Shown piece after piece: positions 1 through 8,481 of a stretch of 64,000 bases of DNA. The notes under the pieces were generated by a model. It did not search any database and was not told the origin of the DNA. It was given only the letters and a program-made list of their open reading frames with translations. The position numbers and the translations under genes were made by a program. Location of the stretch: assembly GCA_903892415.1 (NCBI GenBank), contig CAITIQ010000179.1, positions 1-64,000 of the forward strand, given 5' to 3'. How positions within the stretch are numbered: the first letter of the stretch is position 1; each line of letters starts with the position of its first letter. This DNA is from an uncultured delta proteobacterium (lineage in GTDB: Bacteria; Myxococcota_A; Polyangia; Polyangiales; Polyangiaceae).

Positions 1-2
1 AG

Positions 3-161
3 CAACACTATCGAGAGCTGAGAGCTCGCGGTCACTCTCATGGTCGCGCAGTGCGAGGGGTCGTCGACCGTCTCCTCAAGGTCCTCGTCGCGGTACTCGC
101 CTCGGCTCAGCCCTACGACCGCGCCAAGCGGCCTGTGCAAAACCTCGCGATCGCGGCTTGA
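3..161 (+). pseudogene. C-terminal end of a transposase, cut by the window edge
   Basis: An open frame enters from the left edge and ends at TGA 159-161; it is too short for the ORF track. It reads HYRELRARGHSHGRAVRGV and continues with a leucine-rich helix and a PYDRAKRP tail. This arrangement resembles the C-terminal end of IS110/IS116-type transposases as I remember them; no catalytic residues are visible because the rest lies outside the window. Whether the full gene is intact cannot be told. It is the only mobile-element trace in the window. Confidence 0.45.
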
Positions 162-253
162 CGAACGGTAGGGAGTCCGTGCCCGATCTCTGAAAAAGCT
201 GTGCGAGCCGGGCGGGCACCGGAGAGAAGGGCACGTTCACGGGAGAGAGAATC

Positions 254-277
254 GGGCACGGTCACGGGCACGGGCAC
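254..277. repeat. Four tandem GGGCAC-type hexamers
   Basis: The hexamers GGGCAC, GGTCAC, GGGCAC and GGGCAC lie head to tail, with related GGGCAC copies scattered over the preceding 50 bases. The stretch 162-309 holds no gene that I can see; it separates the transposase remnant from the next, minus-strand gene. Confidence 0.6.
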
Positions 278-309
278 GGGCGAGAGGAGAGCGCCGGGCG
301 CATGCTCAC

Positions 310-1077
310 TCAGGCCAATACGATATCGAAGGTCCCTAGCAGGGCGTCGCGGCCTTTGGCTTGGCCTGGGGTGAGTGGAATCACGAGCGAGTTCTTCACG
401 AAGGGATCGATCGGGATGTACGGATCTCCCTCGAAGTAGAGCTGGGTGGTCAGGGCGATGCCTTGCTCGTGACTGACCTTGTAGTGAATGTGGGCCGGGC
501 GGTATTGCGCGCCATTCAGGTACCAGCCGGGCTTGATGGTGAGGAAGCTGTAGCGGCCGTTGGCGTCGGTCTCGATGCGGCCGCGCAAGACGAAGCCCTC
601 GTTATCGTAGCCGCCGCCGTCGTCGGCTTGCCACACGTCGACGATCGCGCCGGCGAGCGGCGTCTCACAGTCGCAGCCGAACACCGTCCCTTCGATGCGG
701 AGGAGCTCGCCGGGAAGATCGTCGGCGAGGTTGGAGTCGAAAGGAGCGTCGGCTTTGTAGAAGGGCCCGAGGATGTTGTCCTCGCTGACGAAGCAGCCTG
801 CGGTCGGCCCACGCTGCTTGCATTGGGCCAGCGGGTTCGCGCCGCCTCCTTCTCCGCCCATCCCACCGCTGTTCGGCATTCCACCCTGACCGAGGCCACC
901 GGCTCCGGCTTCTCCGCCAGCACCGGCTTCGCCGCCAGCGCCGCCTGCTCCGGTGCCCGAGGCGGCCTGCGAGTCGTCCCCGCAGCCAACGATCGGCACC
1001 GAGCTCGCGAACAACTGCAAGACCTGCCTGCGCGAGAGACCACCTTGCTTCAACCAATCGAGCTTGCTGCGTTGCAT
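310..1077 (-). CDS. Intradiol ring-cleavage dioxygenase-like lipoprotein
   Basis: 255 aa from the chosen ATG. The family cleaves catechol-type rings between the hydroxyls with non-haem Fe(III). Visible family signatures are GPFY, VDVWQADDGGGYDNE, LRGRIETDANGRYSF, then RPAHIHYK and TTQLYFEGDP. The HIH pair and the flanking tyrosines fit the two-Tyr/two-His iron site. The N-terminus has a twin-arginine stretch (LSRRQVLQL) before a hydrophobic segment and VGC, followed by a Gly/Ala-rich linker, so export by Tat and lipid anchoring are likely. The ORF-track start at 1272 runs into the neighbouring aldehyde dehydrogenase gene; ATG 1077 or 1095 is more sensible. Exported intradiol-like proteins often have no known substrate, so the ring substrate is unknown. 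Confidence 0.85.
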   Translation of the reverse strand: MQRSKLDWLKQGGLSRRQVLQLFASSVPIVGCGDDSQAASGTGAGGAGGEAGAGGEAGAGGLGQGGMPNSGGMGGEGGGANPLAQCKQRGPTAGCFVSEDNILGPFYKADAPFDSNLADDLPGELLRIEGTVFGCDCETPLAGAIVDVWQADDGGGYDNEGFVLRGRIETDANGRYSFLTIKPGWYLNGAQYRPAHIHYKVSHEQGIALTTQLYFEGDPYIPIDPFVKNSLVIPLTPGQAKGRDALLGTFDIVLA

Positions 1078-1166
1078 CTTCACGAGCGGCAGCATGCGGG
1101 CGTTTTGTCGTCTGCACAATCCGAACGTTTCGAACACGATTGTTCGGCAAGGGCGTTCGCTCGAGC

Positions 1167-2549
1167 TCAGCCGTTGAACACGATCAGCTTCTCGCGCGAG
1201 AGCTCGGCCAGTGAATAGGGCAGGCCGCCCACGCCGAGGCCCGACTCTCCCCAGCCACCAAACGGCATCCAATCGGCGCGAAAAGCCGTGTGATCGTTGA
1301 TCAGCACCGTGGCCGCTCGCAGGCTGCGCGCGGCTTGCAAGGCGGCGTCGATGCGGGCGGTGAAGATGGCGGCTTGGAAATGCCAGCGCGAGGCGTTGGC
1401 CAGCTCGACGGCCGCGGCGAGCGAGGGCACCTCTTGCAGCGTGACCACCGGACCGAACACCTCCTCGCGCATCAGGCGGCAGTCGCTGGGCGCTCCCTCG
1501 ACGACGGTGGGCGCAAACGCTTGCTGACCGATCGGTGTTCCGCCCGTCAGCAGCTGCGCGCCGCCGGCCTTGGCTTCCGCGAGCCAGCTCGCGATGCGCT
1601 CGACTTCGCGCGCGCGAATCAGCGGCCCCACCGCTGTCTCGGCGGAGCGCGGATCGCCTACCGTCAGCCGCTTCACTTCAGCGAGCAGCGCCTCACGGAA
1701 GTTCGCCGCGACCTCGCGCTGGACGAGCACCCGCTGCACGCTCACGCACACCTGGCCGGCGTGGTAGTAGCCGCCTTTGGTGACGAGCGCGGCGGCTCGT
1801 TCGAGGTCGGCTGTGGCGTCGATGATCACCGGCGCGGTCCCGCCGTGTTCGAGCGCGAGCCCGGTGCCGCTCGCGGCGACGCGACGCAGCTTCCAGCCGA
1901 CGGCGGCGCTGCCGATGAAGTTCACGAAGCGAACGCGCGGGTCTGCAACCAACGCTTCACTGACGTCGTTGTCGACGATCAAGAGCTCGGCCCATTCGCT
2001 GGGTAGGCCGGCCTGGTGCAGGAGCTGCAGCAGCTTCTGCGCCGAGAGCGGCGTCTCCAAGGCTGGCTTTACCAGCACCGGGCAACCGGCGATCAAGGCC
2101 GGCCCAACCTGATGAACGATCAAATTGAGCGGGTGGTTGAAGGCGCTGATGGCGAGCACGGGGCCCAGCGGTTCGCGGATGGTGAAGGCGATTCTGCCAG
2201 CGGTCGCAGCTGTGGCTCCCATTGGGATGGCGTGCCCGGCGAGCCGCTCGCCTTCGCCAGCCAGGAACTCGAGGCCGGCCGCCGCGCGGGTCACCTCGAC
2301 GCGCGCATCCAGCAGCGGTTTGCCGCCCTCGGTCGCGATCAGCAGCGCTAGCGCTTCGTGTTGGTTGCGTACTTCCGCTGCCACGCGGCGGAGGATCGCG
2401 ATGCGTTCGGCCATCGGCAGCGGACCTCGAGCGTGCGCTTCGCAGGCGCGGACCAGCGCGCGTTCAGCGTCTTGTCGCGTCTGGCGCGGGAGCTCTGCGA
2501 CCAGCGAGCCATCGAACGGGGAGCGGACGTCGAGCGTTGAAGCTTGCAT
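1167..2549 (-). CDS. NAD(P)-dependent aldehyde dehydrogenase family protein
   Basis: 460 aa, near the usual ALDH length. It oxidises an aldehyde to the acid through a cysteine thiohemiacetal. The catalytic Cys is in GGYYHAGQVCVSVQRV, the general-base Glu in LEHGGTAPVI, and the C-terminal FGGWGESGLG is characteristic. The start is preceded by AGAGGAAG. It lies upstream of the dioxygenase on the same strand with about 90 bases between them, so co-transcription is possible. The opposite neighbour, phosphofructokinase, is divergent. Substrate is not predictable from sequence; the subgroup resembles short-chain semialdehyde or lactaldehyde-type ALDHs. Confidence 0.9.
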   Translation of the reverse strand: MQASTLDVRSPFDGSLVAELPRQTRQDAERALVRACEAHARGPLPMAERIAILRRVAAEVRNQHEALALLIATEGGKPLLDARVEVTRAAAGLEFLAGEGERLAGHAIPMGATAATAGRIAFTIREPLGPVLAISAFNHPLNLIVHQVGPALIAGCPVLVKPALETPLSAQKLLQLLHQAGLPSEWAELLIVDNDVSEALVADPRVRFVNFIGSAAVGWKLRRVAASGTGLALEHGGTAPVIIDATADLERAAALVTKGGYYHAGQVCVSVQRVLVQREVAANFREALLAEVKRLTVGDPRSAETAVGPLIRAREVERIASWLAEAKAGGAQLLTGGTPIGQQAFAPTVVEGAPSDCRLMREEVFGPVVTLQEVPSLAAAVELANASRWHFQAAIFTARIDAALQAARSLRAATVLINDHTAFRADWMPFGGWGESGLGVGGLPYSLAELSREKLIVFNG

Positions 2550-2622
2550 CTTCCTCTATTGCCACAGCGTCCTTGGTGACGGCTATTGCAACGGCGATGA
2601 GCGGAGGCGATTCTCTCTGGCC

Positions 2623-3750
2623 ATGTCGACCAAGCGTAAGATCGCCATCAACACCGGCGGCGGCGATGCCCCCGGTCTCAACGCCGTGATTCGTGCCTCG
2701 ACGCTGGCCGCGCTCGAGCACGATTGGGAAGTCTGGGGCATTCGTTACGGCTACCGCAGCCTGCTGGACGATGAAGTCGGCTTGATGCGGCTCGACCGCG
2801 CGGCGGTGCGCGGCATTGCGCACCTCGGTGGCACCATTCTCGGGACGGCCAACCGCGGGGACCCGTTCCACTTCCCGACCTTGGATCCGGCCACCGGCGC
2901 CTTGGTGCCGAAGGATCGCTCAGCGGATCTGGTGCGCCGCTTTCACGAGGAGGGCTTCGAGGCGCTGATCGCGATCGGTGGCGACGGCTCGCTTTCGTTG
3001 GCGCACAAGCTCGGCGGGCTGGGTTTGGGCCAGGTGGTGGGCGTGCCGAAGACCATCGACAACGACGTCGCTGGCACCGACATCACCTTCGGCTTCGATA
3101 CCGCGGTCTCGATCGCGACCGAGGCGATCGATCGCCTTCACACAACGACCGAATCGCACGAGCGCATCATGGTGGTGGAGCTGATGGGCCGGCACGCCGG
3201 GTGGATCGCGATGGTCGCGGGCGTGGCCGGAGGCGCTGACGCCATCCTGATCCCGGAGGTCCCCTACGACCTGCAGGCGGTGGCCGCCAAGGTGCTGCAA
3301 CGCGAGCGCCGCGGACGGAAGTTCTCGATCATCGTCGTGGCCGAGGGCGCAAAGCCGATCGGCGGTGGGCTCACCGTACGCTCGGAGGGCGACGTGTTTC
3401 GCCGGGTGGAGGTGCTCGGCGGCGTGGCCGAGAGCGTGGCCAAGCAGCTCGGCCCGATGACCGGGAAAGAGACGCGCTCGATGGTGCTCGGGCACTTGCA
3501 ACGTGGCGGTTGGCCGTCGGCGAGCGATCGGGTGCTGGCCCTGCGCTTCGGCGCGGCCGCCATAGGCACACTCGCCACGACGAAGGAAAGCGGCATGGTG
3601 GCCATGCACAACAACACGGTTACATTGGTGCCTTTCTCGGAGGTTGCAGGCAAGACACGGTCTGTTCCAACCTCGGGAGGAATCCTAGAAACAGCGCGTT
3701 CCCTGGGGATCTGCATGGGGGATGAACCTTCCGGTCACTTCGACACGTGA
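2623..3750 (+). CDS. 6-phosphofructokinase (group III type, probably ATP-dependent)
   Basis: 375 aa cytosolic glycolytic enzyme phosphorylating fructose 6-phosphate. The ORF track begins far upstream; ATG 2623 starts directly at the Rossmann strand (MSTKRKIAINTGGGDAPGLN) with a GGAGG 15 bases before it. The active-site loop is PKTIDND, the substrate-binding loop VELMGRHAGW, and the phosphate-donor loop GGDGS. In this family Gly after GGD goes with ATP and Asp with pyrophosphate, while Lys in PKTIDND is typical of group III. The Gly/Lys combination therefore argues for an ATP-using group III enzyme. It overlaps the upstream part of the next ORF only if that ORF's false early start is used. Confidence 0.93.
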   Translation: MSTKRKIAINTGGGDAPGLNAVIRASTLAALEHDWEVWGIRYGYRSLLDDEVGLMRLDRAAVRGIAHLGGTILGTANRGDPFHFPTLDPATGALVPKDRSADLVRRFHEEGFEALIAIGGDGSLSLAHKLGGLGLGQVVGVPKTIDNDVAGTDITFGFDTAVSIATEAIDRLHTTTESHERIMVVELMGRHAGWIAMVAGVAGGADAILIPEVPYDLQAVAAKVLQRERRGRKFSIIVVAEGAKPIGGGLTVRSEGDVFRRVEVLGGVAESVAKQLGPMTGKETRSMVLGHLQRGGWPSASDRVLALRFGAAAIGTLATTKESGMVAMHNNTVTLVPFSEVAGKTRSVPTSGGILETARSLGICMGDEPSGHFDT

Positions 3751-3829
3751 GTGTTTGACCCGCGAGGCAATGCCCCGATATCGTTCTCTCGCTTTTCCAC
3801 CGAGCGTGGATGCAGGAAGCTCCGACAAG

Positions 3830-6409
3830 ATGACGAAGGTTCTCGTTTTCGAGAGTGATGCTGGTTTCGCTGGTGAACTCCGCACTGAGCTCAGCCGCAT
3901 GGGCTGCACAGTGCAGGTAGTTGATGACGGAAATGTGGGCGTCGCTACGGCCCAACAGGATCCGCCCAACTTGATCCTGTTGTCGATCGAGTTGCCCCGA
4001 ATGAACGGGTTCTCGGTTTGCAACAAGCTAAAGAAGGACCCTCAGCTCAAGGACGTGCCGCTGATCATCATGTCGAGTGATTCGACCGATGACACCTTCG
4101 AGCAGCACAAGAAGCTGCGCACCCGCGCGGAGGACTACGTCCACAAGCCGATCGCGCTGGGCGAGCTGCTGGAGCACATTCGGCGGCTCGTGCCGCTCGG
4201 AGATGCCCGCGGCGAAAATGACGACGCCATCAACATCGATGATTCGATCGAGCTGCTCGACGCCGAGGACGTGGAGGAAGCACCCGTTTCGGTGAGCCCG
4301 CCGGTCGCCCCTGCTCCTGCCGCTGCGCCGCCGCGTCGGCCGATGAGCGTCGCGCCCAGAGGTCCGGCCTCGGTCGTGCCGCAGGCACCGATCTCGGTTT
4401 CTTCTACGCCGCTGCGCGGTGAGGCCGAGATCGACGAGTTCATCGGTGACGCGTTCGACCGCTTGATGGGGGATGACGAGCCCAAGGCCGCACCGCCCGC
4501 TCCGGAGAAGGCCGCAGAGCCTGCTGCTCCGCCGCCCAAGGCCGAGAGCGTTGCTCCACCGCCCGCCGCTGCTCCGCCGCCTCCAGCGGCTGCGAGCGTG
4601 CCTCCGCCGGCCAAGCCGTCCTCGCTGGTTCCACCTCCACCCGCGGTAGAACGAGCCGCCAGCGTGCCGCCCCCGGCGCCCGTGCCTGAGCTGCGAGCGC
4701 CCTCGGTTCCACCGCCGGCTGCACCGCCTGCGCCTGCTGCACCACCGTCTGCGCCCGTCGCTGCGGCCTCGAACGAAGAAGCCGACAAGCTACGTACGGA
4801 GCTCTCGCGCGCAAAGGACGAGATCGTTCGATTGTCGAAGGAGTCCGCTGCCGCCAAGGCGCATAGCGCACGGCTCGAGTCGGACTCGCACGGGCCGAGT
4901 GATTCGGAGGTCCTGCGCCGCGAGATCGACGATCTGCGCCAGCGTTTGGCGACGGCATCCACGGGCAAAGCTGGCGTCTCCAGCAAGGAGTTCCTCGACC
5001 TCCGAGAGGCGCTCAACAAAAAAGACAAAGAGCTGATCAACCAGCGCCACGACATTTCGAGGAAAGACAAGGAGCTGATCGACCTACGCGATCTGAACCT
5101 CTCGCTCGAAAAAGAGAAGGCGGATCAGGTCGACAAGCTGCTCGAGCTGGAGCGGCAAAAGGATGATCTCGAGTCGTCGGTGGAGTCGCTGCGCGCCGAC
5201 AAAGATCTCGCGAACAAGCGCGCCGACGACTTCCGCGCGCGGCTCGACAAGACGCAGACGAACCTGGCGACGCGTGACGGTGAGCTCGCGCAAGCCAAAG
5301 AGACGCTGGTCGCCAAGGAGGCCGAGTTCGCCGCTTCGGCCGAACAGCTGCGCAAGGAGAAGGCCGACGACATCGCGCGCACGGTGGCCGAGAAGGACGC
5401 TGCTCTCGCAGCTGCGTTGAGCGCCGCCGCGAGCGAAAAGGCCGAGGCCCTGCGCGCGGAGAAGAGCGCTCATGAGGCTGCTTCACGCGAGGCCGAGGCC
5501 AAACACCAAGAAGCGGTCGTCCAGCTCAAAGATCTGCACACCGGTCAGACCGCGCGGATCAACGAGACGCACGAGAAGAAGGTCGAGGAGCTCAAAGCCG
5601 CTCATGCCGCCGCTGTCGAGGCCGAGCAGGACGCACACAAGCAGGCGTTGGCCAAGCAGCTCGAGGAGTGGCAAGCCAAGCTCGCGGAGAGCGAGGCAAC
5701 CCGCGCCGCGGAGAAGTCCAGCGCCGAGGCTGCGCTACAAAAGCGTGAGAAGGAGCTGACCGAAGAGCGCGAAGCGGAGAAGTCCCGCGGCGAGGCTGCA
5801 CTGGCCAAGCGCGAGAAGGAGCTGACCGAAGAGCGCGAGGCAGCGATCAGCAAGCTCGAGGGCGAGCGCGACGCCAAGGTCAAAGCCCTGACCGAACAGG
5901 CTGAGGCGGCCAAGGCCAAGGCCGATGGCGAGATCAGCGCCCTTAGCACCAAGCTCGCGGACACCGAGCGTGAGCTTGCCAGCACCCAGGGTGAAAAGAA
6001 GGACGTCGAGCAACGGTTGGCCGACTCGAACGCGGCCGGTGAAAAGCTCAAGTCCGAGCTCGAGACCCGCACGACCGAACGAGACAACACGCAGCAGGAG
6101 CTGGATTCGACCAAGACCGATCTGGGCGAAACCAAGACCGCTCTGGCCGAGACCAAGTCCACGCTCTCCGAGCGCGAGACCAAGGTGGTCGAGCTCGAGC
6201 GCAGTTTGCAAGCCAAAGAGGCGGATCTGGAGAAGGCCCAAGGCGAGATTGAGCTGCTCAGCGGCTCGCTCTCGGTCGAACGTGCGCGGGTGGAGAAGGC
6301 TCGCCACAAGTGGGGCGAAGACAAGGCCTCCCTCGATCGCGCACGTCAGGCGCTGACGAGCGCTCTCGAGCGGATCTCTGAAGCCGAGGCGCGCAAGCTC
6401 GACGAGTAG
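3830..6409 (+). CDS. Pseudo-receiver plus long coiled-coil protein (FrzS/AglZ-like)
   Basis: 859 aa. Residues 1 to about 120 form a CheY-like receiver starting TKVLVFESDAGF. About 160-320 is a Pro/Ala-rich linker, and the rest is a continuous heptad-rich coiled coil full of Lys/Glu/Ala. The receiver has LLSIELPRMNG where the phospho-acceptor Asp should be Ser, and the acidic pocket is FESD rather than two adjacent Asp; the conserved Lys (VHKP) remains. This architecture matches the myxobacterial motility proteins FrzS and AglZ, whose receivers also do not act as normal phospho-switches. ATG 3830, preceded by AGGAAGC, fits the domain boundary. A role in polarity or motility is inferred; other scaffold roles are possible. 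Confidence 0.85.
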   Translation: MTKVLVFESDAGFAGELRTELSRMGCTVQVVDDGNVGVATAQQDPPNLILLSIELPRMNGFSVCNKLKKDPQLKDVPLIIMSSDSTDDTFEQHKKLRTRAEDYVHKPIALGELLEHIRRLVPLGDARGENDDAINIDDSIELLDAEDVEEAPVSVSPPVAPAPAAAPPRRPMSVAPRGPASVVPQAPISVSSTPLRGEAEIDEFIGDAFDRLMGDDEPKAAPPAPEKAAEPAAPPPKAESVAPPPAAAPPPPAAASVPPPAKPSSLVPPPPAVERAASVPPPAPVPELRAPSVPPPAAPPAPAAPPSAPVAAASNEEADKLRTELSRAKDEIVRLSKESAAAKAHSARLESDSHGPSDSEVLRREIDDLRQRLATASTGKAGVSSKEFLDLREALNKKDKELINQRHDISRKDKELIDLRDLNLSLEKEKADQVDKLLELERQKDDLESSVESLRADKDLANKRADDFRARLDKTQTNLATRDGELAQAKETLVAKEAEFAASAEQLRKEKADDIARTVAEKDAALAAALSAAASEKAEALRAEKSAHEAASREAEAKHQEAVVQLKDLHTGQTARINETHEKKVEELKAAHAAAVEAEQDAHKQALAKQLEEWQAKLAESEATRAAEKSSAEAALQKREKELTEEREAEKSRGEAALAKREKELTEEREAAISKLEGERDAKVKALTEQAEAAKAKADGEISALSTKLADTERELASTQGEKKDVEQRLADSNAAGEKLKSELETRTTERDNTQQELDSTKTDLGETKTALAETKSTLSERETKVVELERSLQAKEADLEKAQGEIELLSGSLSVERARVEKARHKWGEDKASLDRARQALTSALERISEAEARKLDE

Positions 6410-6460
6410 CGGCTAGTAGAGCGTCCGCTCGCTGTCTTCGTGCAGCGGCGGGCGCGACGT

Positions 6461-6883
6461 TCAGGTCCGTTCGCCGAGCAGGCTTTCGGGCCTGAAGGCC
6501 CGCGGTAGCAGCGTCTCGAGCGTGGTCTCGTAAAAGGCTTCGCGGGCGTCAGCGCCCACCAGGCGAATGGGCAGGTCGAGGGCGAACTCGGCCAGGACCT
6601 GGCGGCACATGCCGCACGGCGTGCCGGCCTCTTTGCCGCGGGTCACGATGGCGATGGCGATCGGCTTGGACTCGCCGGCCGCGACCATGCTGACGATGGC
6701 GGTGCGTTCGGCGCACACGGTCAGGCCGTAGGAAGCGTTCTCGACGTTGCAGCCAGCGAACACGCGGCCGGAGGCGGTCAAGATCGCCGCGCCTACGTGG
6801 TAATTCGAGTACGGCGCGTAGGCTCGAGCCCGCGCTTGTTCGGCCTGCTGCAGTAGCGCTTCCCAGTCGATCGGTTGGGTCAT
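6461..6883 (-). CDS. cdd: Cytidine deaminase
   Basis: 140 aa, the standard size of the tetrameric zinc enzyme that converts cytidine/deoxycytidine to uridine/deoxyuridine. The zinc site is complete: NVENASYG then CAERTA (Cys and catalytic Glu) and PCGMCRQ (two Cys). The start ATG at 6883 overlaps the stop of the purine nucleoside phosphorylase gene as ATGA, so the two are probably translationally coupled in a nucleoside-salvage operon. The ORF-track start 12 codons earlier lies inside the upstream gene and is unlikely. Confidence 0.95.
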   Translation of the reverse strand: MTQPIDWEALLQQAEQARARAYAPYSNYHVGAAILTASGRVFAGCNVENASYGLTVCAERTAIVSMVAAGESKPIAIAIVTRGKEAGTPCGMCRQVLAEFALDLPIRLVGADAREAFYETTLETLLPRAFRPESLLGERT

Positions 6884-7770
6884 TGCGCCGGCACCAAGCG
6901 ACCAACGTTGGCGATCCAACTCGCGAGCAACGACTCGAAGCGGCTCTTGGTCGCGCGTGCCGTCTCTTCGACCTCAGCGTGATCGAGCTCGCCTTTGGAG
7001 ATGCCGGCCGCGAGGTTGGTGATGCAGCTCATCGCGCCGACGAGCACGCGCTGATGACGCAGGGCGATCACCTCCGGCACCGTGCTCATGCCGACGGCGT
7101 CGGCACCGATCACGCGCAGCATGCGGATCTCGGCGGGGGTCTCGTAGCTCGGGCCCAACATCGCGGCGTACACACCTTCGCTCAGCGGCACTCCGACCTG
7201 CTTCGCGGCGTCCGCTGCAGCCGCTCGCACCTGGGCTGAGTAGGCCTCGGTGAGGTCGGGGAAGCGCGGTCCCCAGGCGTCGACGTTCGGACCTGCGAGC
7301 GGGTTTCTGCCCATCAGGTTCAGGTGGTCACGCAGCACCATCAGGTCCCCGGGAGCCATGCCGTCGCGAATGCCGCCGGCCGCGTTGGTGATGAGCACCG
7401 CCTTCGCGCCCAAGCGGGAGAGCAAGCGCGCACCGAACACGACTTTGCTCATCGCGTGGCCTTCGTAAGCATGAACACGGCCTTGCAGACAGGCGACCTC
7501 GACGTCGCCGACCCGGCCAAGCACCAGATTGCCAGCATGACCGACGACCGCTGATTGCGGCATGAACGGGATCTCGGCGTACGGAATCGAAACGCGTGCC
7601 TCGAGCGTGTTGGCGAAGCTGCCGAGGCCTGAACCGAGGATGAGTCCGACCCGCGGCACCAAGCTGGTTTTGGCTTGGACATAGGCGGCAGCCGACTCGA
7701 GTTCCTGCAGACTCGAGCTCTCGTCGTTGGCTTCGTGGCGGGGTGCGGTGGAGGACGCGGGGAGTGTCAT
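6880..7770 (-). CDS. Purine nucleoside phosphorylase (trimeric class)
   Basis: 296 aa. It phosphorolyses inosine/guanosine nucleosides to base and ribose 1-phosphate. Family signatures are LILGSGLGSF (phosphate loop), GHAGNLVLG, LQGRVHAYEGH, ITNAAGGI, MLGPSYETPAEIRM and GADAVGMSTVPE, with the base-binding Asn in CITNLAAG. It is first in a two-gene operon with cytidine deaminase. The start has no clear Shine-Dalgarno; a TAGTCT hexamer lies 9 bases before the ATG. Confidence 0.94.
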   Translation of the reverse strand: MTLPASSTAPRHEANDESSSLQELESAAAYVQAKTSLVPRVGLILGSGLGSFANTLEARVSIPYAEIPFMPQSAVVGHAGNLVLGRVGDVEVACLQGRVHAYEGHAMSKVVFGARLLSRLGAKAVLITNAAGGIRDGMAPGDLMVLRDHLNLMGRNPLAGPNVDAWGPRFPDLTEAYSAQVRAAAADAAKQVGVPLSEGVYAAMLGPSYETPAEIRMLRVIGADAVGMSTVPEVIALRHQRVLVGAMSCITNLAAGISKGELDHAEVEETARATKSRFESLLASWIANVGRLVPAQ

Positions 7771-7779
7771 GGCCCCCGA

Positions 7780-7785
7780 AGACTA
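7780..7785 (-). promoter_or_regulatory. Putative -10 element (TAGTCT) of the PNP-cdd operon
   Basis: On the minus strand TAGTCT is followed by nine bases and the ATG of the phosphorylase gene. A start site about seven bases downstream would give an almost leaderless mRNA. No clear -35 is seen. Confidence 0.4.
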
Positions 7786-7814
7786 AACGCTTCCGTCGAA
7801 AGGGGGGAACGTGT

Positions 7815-7820
7815 TAGCCT
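7815..7820 (+). promoter_or_regulatory. Putative -10 element (TAGCCT) of the 112-aa gene
   Basis: GTGTTAGCCT precedes a leader of roughly 87 bases. The leader can form a hairpin (GAAGGTTG against CAATCCTTC with one bulge) before an AAGGA ribosome site. It diverges from the phosphorylase promoter about 30 bases away. Confidence 0.35.
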
Positions 7821-7913
7821 GCCGCCCCGATTTCAGCCGAAGGTTGGAATTGATCCTTTCAATCCTTCCGCTGTCAGATCCGCACCATTCGCGGAATTCC
7901 TTCAAGGACGACC

Positions 7914-8252
7914 ATGAGCAACAAGTTCGCCGATCTCATCAAAGAAAAGAAGCTCAACCCCAAGCGACTTCTCGCGATCTCGGTTGAGCTCGAGAAGCTC
8001 CGCCCGGTTGATCGCGCCGCCAAGTTGGCGAAGCGCACGGCGAAAGCCAAGATCGCCGCCGGCAAAGAAGACAAGAACGCTGCCCCGATCGCCAAGCCCC
8101 GCAGCGGCCGGCCGATCACGCCCCGCGCCATTGAAGCCGCTCTCGCTGGCAAGTCCCTCACCGGCCCGCAGAAGACGCGCATGCTCAAGGCTGTGAACGC
8201 TCTCCTCGAGGTCAAGAAGGCCCCCGCAGTCGAGCTCAGCGCTCTCTTCTGA
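7914..8252 (+). CDS. Small basic protein of unknown function
   Basis: 112 aa, strongly Lys/Arg/Ala-rich, starting MSNKFADLIKEKKLNPKRL. It has no signal peptide or membrane segment. AAGGA sits about 10 bases before the ATG. The central PRSGRPITPRAIEAALAGK segment and a second helix (GPQKTRMLKAVNALLEVK) suggest a small, perhaps nucleic-acid-binding, helical protein; this is only an inference from charge. It is a single-gene unit, with its own -10-like element, a structured leader and a hairpin terminator, and looks well expressed. Confidence 0.75.
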   Translation: MSNKFADLIKEKKLNPKRLLAISVELEKLRPVDRAAKLAKRTAKAKIAAGKEDKNAAPIAKPRSGRPITPRAIEAALAGKSLTGPQKTRMLKAVNALLEVKKAPAVELSALF

Positions 8253-8291
8253 GCAACGCTGCCGTACGTCCCTAGGACATGCGGTGCCTGT

Positions 8292-8322
8292 AACCGAGCG
8301 ATCTCGAAAGAGGTCGCTCGGT
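8292..8322 (+). terminator. Hairpin terminator after the 112-aa gene
   Basis: AACCGAGCGATCTC and GAGGTCGCTCGGTT form a 14-bp stem with one G-U pair and a three-base loop, followed by a short T-containing tail (TTGCGTTTG). Confidence 0.7.
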
Positions 8323-8481
8323 TGCGTTTGTACGTCGTTGGTGGCCTGCGACGCTGACGCTCAGCGCTTGTCTCGAGCATGCTCTTCCCATGCGGGAGGA
8401 AGGTGCGTGACGGTTGCGCTAACCTTGGCTCGTGGTTCACGCTCAGCGCTGCGCAGCACGCATCAGCCAGCGAGAGTGGCG

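Noticed and set aside
2623-3750. Pyrophosphate-dependent phosphofructokinase
   Set aside because: The donor loop is GGDGS (Gly), whereas PPi enzymes have Asp at that position; only the PKTIDND Lys is shared with them.
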